A stretch of 13,731 bases of DNA from Candidatus Peregrinibacteria bacterium (GTDB lineage Bacteria; Patescibacteriota; Gracilibacteria; Peribacterales; Peribacteraceae). The stretch covers positions 1 through 13,731 of the forward strand of contig VGKZ01000019.1 of assembly GCA_016866815.1 (NCBI GenBank), given 5' to 3'. The position numbers and the translations under genes are program-made. Shown here one piece after another: positions 1 through 7,360 of the stretch; the stretch's first letter is position 1; the number at the start of each line of letters is the position of its first letter. The notes under the pieces are model-generated. The model was not told the origin of the DNA, made no database searches, and worked only from the letters and a program-made list of their open reading frames with translations.

Positions 1-1
1 C

Positions 2-1552
2 AGTCTCCTGATGCTGCCGACACTCCTGATGGGGTACCCCTACGATGTACCGTATACGGTAAAAACCGCGCGCATCCTTGCGGAGACGGGCGTCATCACC
101 GATACGAGTCTTCACATGCTCGTCACTATCATTGCCGCACTCCAGCCCTTCGCATGGAGCAATGTGAATGCGTGGATCGCATTGAGCATCGGGGCGTTTT
201 CCTTGTCGCTCGCCCCGCTCTGGTGGTCCATTCGGATGCTCTTCGACAAACGTGTAGCATGGTACTCCACCATCGTCGTTTCCATGCTTCCGATCTCCTG
301 GCTCATGGCGAACGCCATGAGCGGATATTGCTTCGCGCTACTGCCGCTTTTCCTGTCGTTCGGCGTCTTCATAAAATTCCGCGAGAAGCACCCGAACGTT
401 GCCATACTGCTCTCTGCCATTTTTTTTGGCATGACACTTGGCATCCAGCATTCCTACCTCGCGTTTCTGCCATGGTACGTGATCGCGTATCTCTGGAACG
501 AACGGAAACATCTCCTATCTGCAGTGATCCGAACCGGTCTTTTCTGCGTCACCGCATACTGCATCTTCCTGCTACCAATGGTTCCCGGGGCAATGCAATC
601 CGGTCTCACTCCCTCGGAGCGCCTCACGCTGCTACTCTCGCCTATGGAGCAATCGACGCCGGGTGAGGGGCACCTGTATCCCGACGAGTTCATCTTCAAT
701 AACTACCGGGAGGAATACAACAAGGAAATGGAGGAGCAAATAAGCAATAGTTCATTCCTGAAGCGGCAGGAGAATCGTAATTACCGGATTATTTTCGGCA
801 CAGACAGCTTCAGTATTCTGGACCGGATCAGCACGAGCCTGTGGTTGGTGCTCAATAACATTCCACAGTACTTCGCGATGGATTTTATGGGAGGAGCATT
901 TCTCTGGCTCTTCATAGTTCCGGGGATCGTCATTGCATGGCGAACGCGCAGAATGCTGGTGCTCCTGATCGCAGGCTTGATCCTGACAATGGAGTTTCTG
1001 CTGCGGTTCTACCTCCTCTTCACCAGCTCGCACATCGATAACTACATGTGGGTCATAGCGCTCTTTGCCGGCCTTGGTATGTCCGCTGTCGTCGAGGCAC
1101 TGACGCGGTCGTGGAAACTGCGCCCAAAGCAGTCTGTTCTCCTGATCGCCTTCGTTGCCCTCACTGTTGGTTTCCAGCTCCTGCAGGCTGACCGCAAAGT
1201 ACTGGCACACCGCTACTCCCGTTCCAGCACTCCAGAAATCTACGCTGCAACGGAAGCACTCAACGAGATTCCGTCCGACGCCGTCGTAGCAGCTCCACGC
1301 CGGCACGACCTCCTCATCCTCTCGCCGCACAGCTACGTCTCTGTGCACCCCGCCACGATGGATTTCCTTGCAAGACGGGGAAAGTTGGCCGAGCCGTTCA
1401 CGAAGAATGGAGTCACGCATATTCTCGGCTACTCCGACGAGCAGGTAGCGATGATCACGAAGGCAGTGCCCAAGATTAAGGTCATCAAACTTTCAGAAAC
1501 ACGACCGCCGCTCTCCACGGTAGTGCGGTACATACTGAATACCATCCGCTAA
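2..1552 (+). CDS. GT-C-like polytopic membrane glycosyltransferase, 5' partial
   Basis: This is a membrane protein of about ten hydrophobic segments, cut by the left edge. The frame is open to base 2, and the residues before and after the first Met (ATG at 11) look like the end of a first membrane helix, so the true start is probably upstream. Numbering from that Met, residues 8-30 (GYPYDVPYTVKTARILAETG) resemble the first external loop of PMT/ArnT-type GT-C enzymes, where an Asp near the end of helix 1 is catalytic; here that would be the Asp of YPYD. Hydrophobic segments lie near 54-77, 83-103, 104-123, 128-144, 147-162, 169-193, 285-310, 315-335, 342-360 and 375-392. A charged loop spans about 205-270 and a soluble tail about 395-513. 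The likely role is transfer of a sugar from a polyprenyl-phosphate donor outside the membrane. It converges on the GT4 gene with a 4-nt gap. The fold class is likely; the exact substrate is unknown. Confidence 0.62.
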   Translation, partial: SLLMLPTLLMGYPYDVPYTVKTARILAETGVITDTSLHMLVTIIAALQPFAWSNVNAWIALSIGAFSLSLAPLWWSIRMLFDKRVAWYSTIVVSMLPISWLMANAMSGYCFALLPLFLSFGVFIKFREKHPNVAILLSAIFFGMTLGIQHSYLAFLPWYVIAYLWNERKHLLSAVIRTGLFCVTAYCIFLLPMVPGAMQSGLTPSERLTLLLSPMEQSTPGEGHLYPDEFIFNNYREEYNKEMEEQISNSSFLKRQENRNYRIIFGTDSFSILDRISTSLWLVLNNIPQYFAMDFMGGAFLWLFIVPGIVIAWRTRRMLVLLIAGLILTMEFLLRFYLLFTSSHIDNYMWVIALFAGLGMSAVVEALTRSWKLRPKQSVLLIAFVALTVGFQLLQADRKVLAHRYSRSSTPEIYAATEALNEIPSDAVVAAPRRHDLLILSPHSYVSVHPATMDFLARRGKLAEPFTKNGVTHILGYSDEQVAMITKAVPKIKVIKLSETRPPLSTVVRYILNTIR

Positions 1553-1556
1553 TAAC

Positions 1557-2765
1557 TCATCGGTCGAGGAGACGAAGGTATGCGGCGCACTGTTTGTCGA
1601 TGGAGAAGTTCCGCTCGACATGTTCGCGCGCGCTCCTGCCCATGCGTTCTGCAGTTGCAGTGTCCTGCAAGAGAGTGAGCAGTGCAGATGAAAATGCAGA
1701 GATATCTCTGGGATTCAGTGTGAATCCGGTCACACCATCAACAATGATTTCGGGTGCGCCGCCGGTAGATGTGGCAACGACCGGCTTTCCTTCCGCCATC
1801 GCTTCGATATTCATGAGATTGAAAGGATCGAAACACAGTGACGGCGTCGTCACGACCGTCGATGCGCTGTACGCGATACGCATGTCATCGTGGGAAAGCC
1901 ATCCTGGACAGACAATGGACGAACGGTCGCCCGGCAGTACCTCCGCAATACGCGCCGTGTCGCCAACGATGAGAAGCTTCGCCTGCGGACACCGTTCCCT
2001 TACATGGCGGAACGCGGCAAGCAGGACACTGACACCTTTATCTTCACTCAGTCTGCCCCCGAAAAGAACAGTGGGGCCTGTCAGCCCGTGACGTTTGCGA
2101 AACGCAGCCGTCTCCTCCGGTGAGATGGGAGATTGCACCTCGGTGCCGTTGTGAATGACTGCAGCAACGTTGATACCGTTGATTGCCAGAAATTTGCGTT
2201 GCACCTCACTGATAGCCACTACCTTCGTCTGTGATTCATTAAGAATCCTCCTGATCACCATATTGCGTAGCGGCCAGTATTTGCGCCCAACGGAACTGAG
2301 ATGCTCCCACCAATGCATGCGCATCGGACAGCCTTGCAGTGCCAGTCTTTCGAAGCGTTCTCCCGCAACCCGCCGGAAAGCCACGAGAAAGACATCGTGC
2401 GCGGTCAGCACGACACGATCTGTGTAATTTTTTGCGATGCGCACACTCTCGTACGTCAAATGTGCATGGACGTTATTTGCATGTACAGCATCGGGCTTTA
2501 GCGCAGCAAACACCTCCCCGAGCGCCGTACGCATAGCCGGACTGCCCAGACAGTGCCTGTGACGCTCTTTCATTGGATAGTGACTGAAGATACTCACTCT
2601 TCCCTCACTCCGAAGAATGGGGTCCAGTGCGGGATCCTGGTGGGTAGTCACGAGCGTGACACGGTGCCCGGCCCGCACATATCCCTGCTCCAAACGGGCA
2701 ACAACGCTGGCTGCTCCACCCTGGGCGGCAGGAAGAGAATCGTCATTGAGAAGCACGATATGCAT
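1557..2765 (-). CDS. GT4-family glycosyltransferase (GT-B fold)
   Basis: This is a cytosolic glycosyltransferase of 402 residues, the usual GT4 length, that should move a sugar from a nucleotide-sugar donor to a growing lipid-linked glycan. The N-terminal acceptor domain opens with MHIVLLNDD and the glycine loop AAQGGAAS (residues 13-20). AHDVF lies at 122-126 and HNGTEV at 205-210. The C-terminal donor domain has FGGRLSEDKGV (235-245), GWLSHDDM near 288-295, and PFNLMNIEAMAEGKPVVAT followed by GGAPEIIVDGVTGF. The family EX7E motif appears as D313-X7-E321, a conservative change at the first acid. The ATG at 2765 fits because the first beta strand begins immediately. A TACACT box lies 8 nt upstream and no Shine-Dalgarno is seen. 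It is divergent from the ABC transporter and convergent with the GT-C-like gene. Donor and acceptor cannot be read from sequence. Confidence 0.9.
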   Translation of the reverse strand: MHIVLLNDDSLPAAQGGAASVVARLEQGYVRAGHRVTLVTTHQDPALDPILRSEGRVSIFSHYPMKERHRHCLGSPAMRTALGEVFAALKPDAVHANNVHAHLTYESVRIAKNYTDRVVLTAHDVFLVAFRRVAGERFERLALQGCPMRMHWWEHLSSVGRKYWPLRNMVIRRILNESQTKVVAISEVQRKFLAINGINVAAVIHNGTEVQSPISPEETAAFRKRHGLTGPTVLFGGRLSEDKGVSVLLAAFRHVRERCPQAKLLIVGDTARIAEVLPGDRSSIVCPGWLSHDDMRIAYSASTVVTTPSLCFDPFNLMNIEAMAEGKPVVATSTGGAPEIIVDGVTGFTLNPRDISAFSSALLTLLQDTATAERMGRSAREHVERNFSIDKQCAAYLRLLDR

Positions 2766-2773
2766 CGTAAGAG

Positions 2774-2779
2774 AGTGTA
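2774..2779 (-). promoter_or_regulatory. -10 box of the GT4 gene, near-leaderless
   Basis: TACACT lies on the minus strand, followed by CTCTTACG and then the ATG at 2765. Initiation 6-7 nt after the box would leave a leader of only 1-2 nt. No convincing -35 is visible. The call rests on the matching geometry at other genes in this window. Confidence 0.45.
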
Positions 2780-2785
2780 TTCTTT

Positions 2786-2816
2786 TTTACGGTATTGTGG
2801 AGGAGTTTGCTATGCT
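2786..2816 (+). promoter_or_regulatory. Extended -10 promoter of the ABC exporter gene, leaderless
   Basis: TATGCT (2811-2816) is preceded by TGC, giving an extended -10. A weak -35-like TTTACG (2786-2791) lies 19 nt upstream. Exactly 6 nt (CTCCCT) separate the box from the ATG at 2823, so transcription would begin at or next to the start codon. The site shares the 57-nt divergent gap with the GT4 promoter. Confidence 0.55.
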
Positions 2817-2822
2817 CTCCCT

Positions 2823-4643
2823 ATGCGAACGGAAGCCAAACCGCCATCGGCAACGGGTAAACTGTTCGTGCTGCTGCAAGGTATTCACATCCATCCGGTA
2901 CACCTGCTCATCCCCGTCGGTTTCTCCATCCTTGCCGCCGTCTTCGAAGGCGCAGGCCTCGGACTGCTGGTGCCGATTCTCAACGGATTCCTGCAGAAGA
3001 GCCTGGCATTCGTGACCGATGCCCCCGTACTCGGGAATCTCTTCCACCTGCTTCCCGAATCCATCCTCAAGAATGACCGGCTGCTCTTCGGCATCATGCT
3101 GTCGTTGTTTGTCGCCGTATACATCCTCAAAAACATCCTGCGATTCTGCGCGATCACCAGCATGGGATACTTCGGTCAGCGCGTTCTGCACCATCTGCGT
3201 AAGACACTCTTTTCCCGCTATCTGAGCTTCGGCAAGCTGTACTTCGATACGTCGAACGTCGGACACCACAGCACCATCCTGCAGGAATTTTCCCAGCAGG
3301 CGATCAGTCCGTTTCTGCTGATCGATAAGCTGATCAATGCGATTTTCTCGCTCGTGGTCTATCTGATTGTTCTGCTGTGCATTTCCTGGAAACTGACACT
3401 GATCGCACTCCCCTTATTCGGACTGCTCCACCTTGCGATTAAAATCATGGTCACGCACATCAAGGAGCTTTCACGGTCGATCGCCAAACGTGGAAGTGAA
3501 CTCGGCAAAAAATCCGTCGAGATTCTGTCCACGATTCCCCTGGTCAAATCCTATCGCACAGAACGCATGGAACAGCAACACTTCGCCGAAATCAGCGATG
3601 CAAAGTCCCGTCTCGATTTCCGTGTCAAAGTCCTGCAGAGCCTTATTCTCCCATTGCAGGAAATCATCACACTCATTGTCGCGACGGGAGTCTTCGTCGG
3701 GGCTTTGGTCATATTCGGGAGAGACCAGATCGCATCTGCCCCCGCGCTGCTCGTGTACTTTTATGTCGTGCTGAATGCATCGAGCAAATTCGGCACGGTA
3801 TCCGGATACCGCGGAATCGTTGCCAATGCCAATGGGCCACTCGATGAAATACTGGAAATCCTGAGTGATGAAGGAAAACCGTTCGTCCGTGGAGGAAGTG
3901 AAGAATTTGCGGGTCTCAAAGCCGCAATGGAATTCCGCAAGCTCACATTCGGGTATTCCGATGACCGTACTATTTTGGATGACGTTTCCTTTGTGATTCC
4001 GAAGGGAAAGATGACGGCAATCGTCGGCCCAACGGGATCGGGGAAAAGCACGCTCATCAGTCTTCTGATGCGGTACTATGACTGTCCTCCGTCTGCGATC
4101 CTGCTCGACGGGAAGGATATACGAAATTTCACACTGGATTCGTATCTGAAGCACACCGCTCTGGTCAGTCAGGAAACTCTGCTGCTCCACGACAGCCTTC
4201 GCAACAACATCACATACGGACTGCATCATGTCACCGAGCAGGATCTGCACAGTGCCGTGGACAGAGCGAGACTCCGCGACTTCGTCGACACCCTTCCGAA
4301 CGGTCTGGAAACCCTGATCGGCGACCGCGGCGTGAAACTGAGCGGAGGTGAGAAGCAGCGCGTCTCCATCGCTCGTGCACTGCTCAAGGGATCGGATATT
4401 TTGATCCTGGACGAAGCGACGAGTTCACTCGATAGCAAAACGGAGAAACTGATTCAGGAAGCGATCGATGAAGCCGTGCGCGGACGCACCTCCATCGTCA
4501 TCGCGCACCGCCTCAGTACCATCAAACATGCGGATAAGATCGTCGTGATCGAAAACGGACAATTCCAAGAAGAGGGAACGCTGGAAGAGCTCCTTGATAC
4601 CAAAGGAGTGTTCCACGGTCTCTGGCAGGAACAGAAGTTTTAG
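2823..4643 (+). CDS. MsbA/PglK-type ABC exporter (fused TMD-NBD half transporter)
   Basis: This is an ATP-driven exporter of 606 residues that would act as a homodimer in the inner membrane, probably flipping a lipid or lipid-linked glycan. The first 330 or so residues form the membrane domain, with hydrophobic helices near 25-50, 75-105, 165-200 and 275-315. The nucleotide-binding domain is complete: Walker A GPTGSGKST (402-410), Q-loop Gln450, signature LSGGEKQR (506-513), Walker B ILILDE ending in Asp530-Glu531, and H-loop His562 in IAHRLST. I chose the ATG at 2823 (MRTEAKPP). The frame stays open back to 2553, but that extension runs through the start of the divergent GT4 gene and is not ABC-like, and a -10 box sits 6 nt before 2823. 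Its 3' end overlaps the convergent methyltransferase by 4 nt. The polysaccharide context favours a glycolipid substrate, but family members also export peptides and drugs. Confidence 0.92.
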   Translation: MRTEAKPPSATGKLFVLLQGIHIHPVHLLIPVGFSILAAVFEGAGLGLLVPILNGFLQKSLAFVTDAPVLGNLFHLLPESILKNDRLLFGIMLSLFVAVYILKNILRFCAITSMGYFGQRVLHHLRKTLFSRYLSFGKLYFDTSNVGHHSTILQEFSQQAISPFLLIDKLINAIFSLVVYLIVLLCISWKLTLIALPLFGLLHLAIKIMVTHIKELSRSIAKRGSELGKKSVEILSTIPLVKSYRTERMEQQHFAEISDAKSRLDFRVKVLQSLILPLQEIITLIVATGVFVGALVIFGRDQIASAPALLVYFYVVLNASSKFGTVSGYRGIVANANGPLDEILEILSDEGKPFVRGGSEEFAGLKAAMEFRKLTFGYSDDRTILDDVSFVIPKGKMTAIVGPTGSGKSTLISLLMRYYDCPPSAILLDGKDIRNFTLDSYLKHTALVSQETLLLHDSLRNNITYGLHHVTEQDLHSAVDRARLRDFVDTLPNGLETLIGDRGVKLSGGEKQRVSIARALLKGSDILILDEATSSLDSKTEKLIQEAIDEAVRGRTSIVIAHRLSTIKHADKIVVIENGQFQEEGTLEELLDTKGVFHGLWQEQKF

Positions 4644-5431
4644 GATCGGAGCTTCAGATGGTAGACGCCGGCGGCGCCCGCATGCTTGCCCTCGTCTTTG
4701 AAGGGAACCACTTTCGTCTCTATCCACTGCAAGAATCCGTCGATCTGCTCCTTCGTCGTTTGCCAGCCCGCATCACGAGCTACGTTCGGCAGCCTGCGTT
4801 CCAGATCTTTCACCATCTTCATGCCTGAACCCCATTCACAGTCCACGGTCGACCATTCGAGGTCCATTTCCAGCTCTCGCGCCCAGCCTTCGAAGTCCAC
4901 GGGCCCGAGATAATGGATATCGGCGAGCGTGATCGGCGCACGGAACATGTGCCACAGTGTCTGGAGAATGTACCCACGGGCATTGAGCCAGTTCGGACAG
5001 GTCATGATGAGCGAACCGCCGGGCTTCAGCATGGTTTTCAGTTGCCTGAGCGTCTTGAGCGGATCATCCATGTGCTCCAGTGTTCCGTTGCTGATGACGA
5101 CGTCGAAGCGATCCTCTAGATCCGCAACGTCGCCGCAGATGAAAGTCAGATTCGGAGCCTGATACTTCTTGTTCGCTTCTGTGATCGCGGATTCCGCAAA
5201 ATCGATGCCGACGGAACGCTTGGCTCCGGCACCGGCAATGAGGGCACACATATCACCCGTTCCACAACCAACATCGAGCACCTCTTTCCCCTCCCAATCA
5301 ATGAGTGCGAAGACTGCGGAAAACTCGGCCGGCAGATCGCCCGTCTGCAGACGAAACTGAGTGTAGTGTGCGCGTTCGCCTTTCTTGTAGACACCGTCGT
5401 AGAACGCCTTGAGCTTCGCGTTAGTTCTCAT
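4640..5431 (-). CDS. Class I SAM-dependent methyltransferase (UbiG/Methyltransf_11 type)
   Basis: This is a 263-residue cytosolic methyltransferase using S-adenosylmethionine. Motif I is VLDVGCGTG (51-59), the ribose-binding acid is in VGIDFAESA near 73-81, FICGDVADL follows near 96-104, then VISNGTLEHMDDPL near 111-124 and LKPGGSLIMTCPNW near 137-150. The C-terminal 100 residues are rich in Trp and charged residues and probably bind the acceptor. I chose the ATG at 5431 (MRTNAKLKAF) over an in-frame GTG at 5449, because a TATGCT box lies between them, 6 nt before the ATG. It follows the PseB-like gene on the same strand after 38 nt and converges on the ABC gene, sharing 4 nt including both stop codons. 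In this setting methylation of a glycan, perhaps as a cap, is plausible, but the acceptor is unknown. Confidence 0.88.
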   Translation of the reverse strand: MRTNAKLKAFYDGVYKKGERAHYTQFRLQTGDLPAEFSAVFALIDWEGKEVLDVGCGTGDMCALIAGAGAKRSVGIDFAESAITEANKKYQAPNLTFICGDVADLEDRFDVVISNGTLEHMDDPLKTLRQLKTMLKPGGSLIMTCPNWLNARGYILQTLWHMFRAPITLADIHYLGPVDFEGWARELEMDLEWSTVDCEWGSGMKMVKDLERRLPNVARDAGWQTTKEQIDGFLQWIETKVVPFKDEGKHAGAAGVYHLKLRS

Positions 5432-5437
5432 GGGAGC

Positions 5438-5443
5438 AGCATA
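5438..5443 (-). promoter_or_regulatory. -10 box of the methyltransferase gene, leaderless
   Basis: TATGCT on the minus strand is followed by GCTCCC and then the ATG at 5431. Box and spacing match those at the ABC exporter gene. It lies in the 38-nt gap behind the PseB-like gene, so the methyltransferase can be transcribed on its own. No good -35 is visible. Confidence 0.5.
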
Positions 5444-5469
5444 GGACACCGTCTTGCCTCCGTCATCTT

Positions 5470-6480
5470 TTATTCAACAGAAACTGCTTTCCTTGCATCC
5501 GTGAACTCGGGAGATTTGAGGAAGTCCGCCAGGTCCTCCTTCCGAAGCCATTGATCATTGGTATGACTTGCGTACCGAAAGTCCACTGGAACATTCGGCT
5601 CCGGCCATCGGTACGCAGTCAGCGGAAGATTCTCGGGTACAATGACAAACCCGTGCTCCGTACTGACGGTCCTGCGGACTTCATCATCGGAAATCAAGGT
5701 CTCATACAGCTTCTCGCCCGGTTGTACACCGATCATTCTGCGTTTGCAGCCCGGTGCAATGGCATCTGCCAAATCTCCCATGGTCATATTCGGACTCCGT
5801 GGCACGAAAATCTCCCCTCCGAACATCATGCTGAGGCTCGCGAGTGCGAAACGCACGCTGTCTTCTATTGTAATCCAGAAGCGTGTCATCCGTTCATCAG
5901 TGAGCGTGATTGTCCCCGTCTCGCGTTGCTTGAAGAACAGAGGAATCACGCTGCCACGGCTTGCAATGAAATTGCCGTAACGCGCACAGGAGAAACGTGT
6001 TCCTTCCGTACTTGCAGCATTGTTGCTCTGCACGAAAATTTTTTCAGCCGCGAGCTTCGTTGCGCCATAGACATTGCCGGCATGCACAGCCTTGTCCGTG
6101 CTGATCGAAAGGACGCACTGTACACCGGACCGAGAAGCGATATCCGCGACATTTTGCGCTCCATCGATATTTGTGCGAACCGCTTCTGAAGGATTATTCT
6201 CGCAGGAAGCAACTTGCTTCAGTGCTGCAGCATGAATAACGAAATCCGTACCCTTCATGCACTGTTCAAGCCTGTCACGATCCCGGATATCTCCAAGGCA
6301 ATACTCTATGCACGGCTCATCGAATCCGTCGGTGCGCATTTCGTGATGCTTGAGTTCATCCCGGCTGAAAACGGTGATCTTTCTGGGAGAATACTCCTGC
6401 AGCAACACCTCGCACATCTTCCTGCCCAACGACCCTGCACCCCCTGTGATGAAGAACGAAGCGGAAGAGATGTTTCGCAT
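5470..6480 (-). CDS. pseB: PseB-like UDP-GlcNAc 4,6-dehydratase (inverting), extended SDR
   Basis: This 336-residue soluble enzyme should convert UDP-GlcNAc to a UDP-4-keto-6-deoxy-hexosamine with C5 inversion, the first step to pseudaminic acid or to L-FucNAc-type sugars. The NAD(P) loop is TGGAGSLG (12-19), HAAALKQV lies at 83-90, and STDKA at 127-131 is followed by NVYGATKLAAEK. Asp129, Lys130 and Tyr138 reproduce the spacing of the catalytic Asp132/Lys133/Tyr141 of Helicobacter FlaA1 (PseB). The Tyr favours the inverting soluble type; retaining PglF-type enzymes carry Met there. The C-terminal PGEKLYETLISDDE and the closing SHTNDQWL also fit PseB. Start at 6480: the Rossmann strand begins within eight residues. 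It is divergent from the neuA operon. PseC, PseH and PseG are not in the window, so a role in FucNAc-type synthesis (FnlA/CapE-like) remains possible. Confidence 0.85.
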   Translation of the reverse strand: MRNISSASFFITGGAGSLGRKMCEVLLQEYSPRKITVFSRDELKHHEMRTDGFDEPCIEYCLGDIRDRDRLEQCMKGTDFVIHAAALKQVASCENNPSEAVRTNIDGAQNVADIASRSGVQCVLSISTDKAVHAGNVYGATKLAAEKIFVQSNNAASTEGTRFSCARYGNFIASRGSVIPLFFKQRETGTITLTDERMTRFWITIEDSVRFALASLSMMFGGEIFVPRSPNMTMGDLADAIAPGCKRRMIGVQPGEKLYETLISDDEVRRTVSTEHGFVIVPENLPLTAYRWPEPNVPVDFRYASHTNDQWLRKEDLADFLKSPEFTDARKAVSVE

Positions 6481-6490
6481 ATCGACATCT

Positions 6491-6519
6491 ACGATACTGT
6501 GCCATGCGCCGACAGGAAA
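6491..6519 (-). promoter_or_regulatory. Probable promoter of the pseB-like gene
   Basis: On the minus strand, TATCGT (6496-6491) lies 10 nt before the ATG at 6480. A weak -35-like TTTCCT (6519-6514) lies 17 nt further upstream. The predicted leader is only 3-4 nt. The match is poorer than at the other promoters of this window. Confidence 0.35.
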
Positions 6520-6555
6520 GTGCTGCGAAAGTGGCCAAAGTTACAGGAATGCCGA

Positions 6556-6585
6556 TAGACAACGCCAATGCGGGAAACCTATACT
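6556..6585 (+). promoter_or_regulatory. Main promoter of the neuA-neuB operon, near-leaderless
   Basis: TAGACA (6556-6561), an 18-nt spacer and TATACT (6580-6585) make the best sigma70-type promoter seen in the window. Nine nt separate the -10 from the ATG at 6595, leaving a leader of 2-3 nt. An in-frame ATG at 6568 lies between the two boxes and so cannot be the start of a transcript made here. Confidence 0.6.
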
Positions 6586-6594
6586 GCCATTCTC

Positions 6595-7353
6595 ATGGAG
6601 TGGAATATCCTCGCCGGCACAACGTACGCCATCATTGGCGCACGGAGCGGATCAAAGAATATTCCGCAGAAGAATATCCGCCCCGTGGGAGGTTTCCCGC
6701 TCATCGCATACTCCATTGTCGCAGGGATACTGACGAAAGGAGTGAAGCGGACGATCGTATCGACCGATTTGGAGGAGATCGCAGCTGTTGCGAAGACCTT
6801 CGGCGCAGATGTTCCGTTCCTGCGCCCGGCGGAGCTGGCTTCGGACAACGCCGTTGACCGCGACTTCATAGTCCATGCGCTGGAATGGCTGCAGAAGAAT
6901 GAAGGAGGCGTACCGGAACTTCTGGTATTCCTACGACCGACATCTCCGCTCCGAAACCCAGATAGTCTGACGGAAGCAATCCGAGCACTGAACGACTCAC
7001 GCGATGCAACGGGGCTTCGCTCAGCGCACAAGAGTGACTGCGTCCCGCAGAAAATGTTCGGGAAAAACGGAAAATTCTTCGTCGGGCTCTTCCCTGCCGA
7101 TACGCGCATCGAGTACCACGGTCTTCCGCGACAGAGTTTCCCCGCATCCTACAAAGCCGATGGATATGTCGACGTGCTGCGGAGCAAAACGTTGCTGGAT
7201 TCCCCGGAGAGCACGTATGGCGAAAACATTCTCGCGTTTGAAACGCCGGACACTGGAGACATCGATTCGATGAGTGACATTGAGTATGTTGAGCGCATGC
7301 TCCAGCAACACCACTGGGACATTTACGAATATTTGAAGAAGCATCATTCTTAA
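6595..7353 (+). CDS. neuA: CMP-nonulosonate cytidylyltransferase (NeuA/LegF/PseF family)
   Basis: This 252-residue cytosolic enzyme should activate a free ulosonic acid with CTP to give the CMP-sugar and pyrophosphate. The nucleotide-binding loop is IIGARSGSKNIPQKNI (13-28), matching the family ARxGSKxIxxKN motif. It is followed by VSTDLEEIAAVAKTFGAD (55-72), PFLRPAELASD (74-84), LRPTSPLR (113-120), the acceptor-side segment ending YKADGYVDVLRSKTL and the late acidic DTGDIDSMSD. The ATG at 6595 is chosen because the -10 box lies between it and the upstream in-frame ATG at 6568. It is the first gene of the plus-strand operon, 7 nt before the aldo/keto reductase. The HAD phosphatase that is fused to NeuA in animals and some bacteria is a separate gene two positions downstream. 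Which acid it activates (sialic, legionaminic, Kdn-like or other) cannot be told from these motifs. Confidence 0.88.
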   Translation: MEWNILAGTTYAIIGARSGSKNIPQKNIRPVGGFPLIAYSIVAGILTKGVKRTIVSTDLEEIAAVAKTFGADVPFLRPAELASDNAVDRDFIVHALEWLQKNEGGVPELLVFLRPTSPLRNPDSLTEAIRALNDSRDATGLRSAHKSDCVPQKMFGKNGKFFVGLFPADTRIEYHGLPRQSFPASYKADGYVDVLRSKTLLDSPESTYGENILAFETPDTGDIDSMSDIEYVERMLQQHHWDIYEYLKKHHS

Positions 7354-7360
7354 CACCACG

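Noticed and set aside
752..1420. 222-codon minus-strand open frame inside the GT-C-like gene
   Set aside because: Its translation lacks any recognisable motif and it lies opposite a convincing membrane protein.
3471..4250. 259-codon minus-strand open frame inside the ABC exporter gene
   Set aside because: It lies wholly within a gene with complete ABC motifs and shows no domain of its own.
5429..5449. GTG start for the methyltransferase at 5449
   Set aside because: The six extra codons contain the TATGCT box that sits 6 nt before the ATG at 5431. A homologous-looking arrangement at the ABC gene supports the ATG.
6568..6597. ATG at 6568 as start of neuA
   Set aside because: It lies between the -35 and -10 boxes. 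The ATG at 6595 is the first in-frame start after the predicted transcription start.
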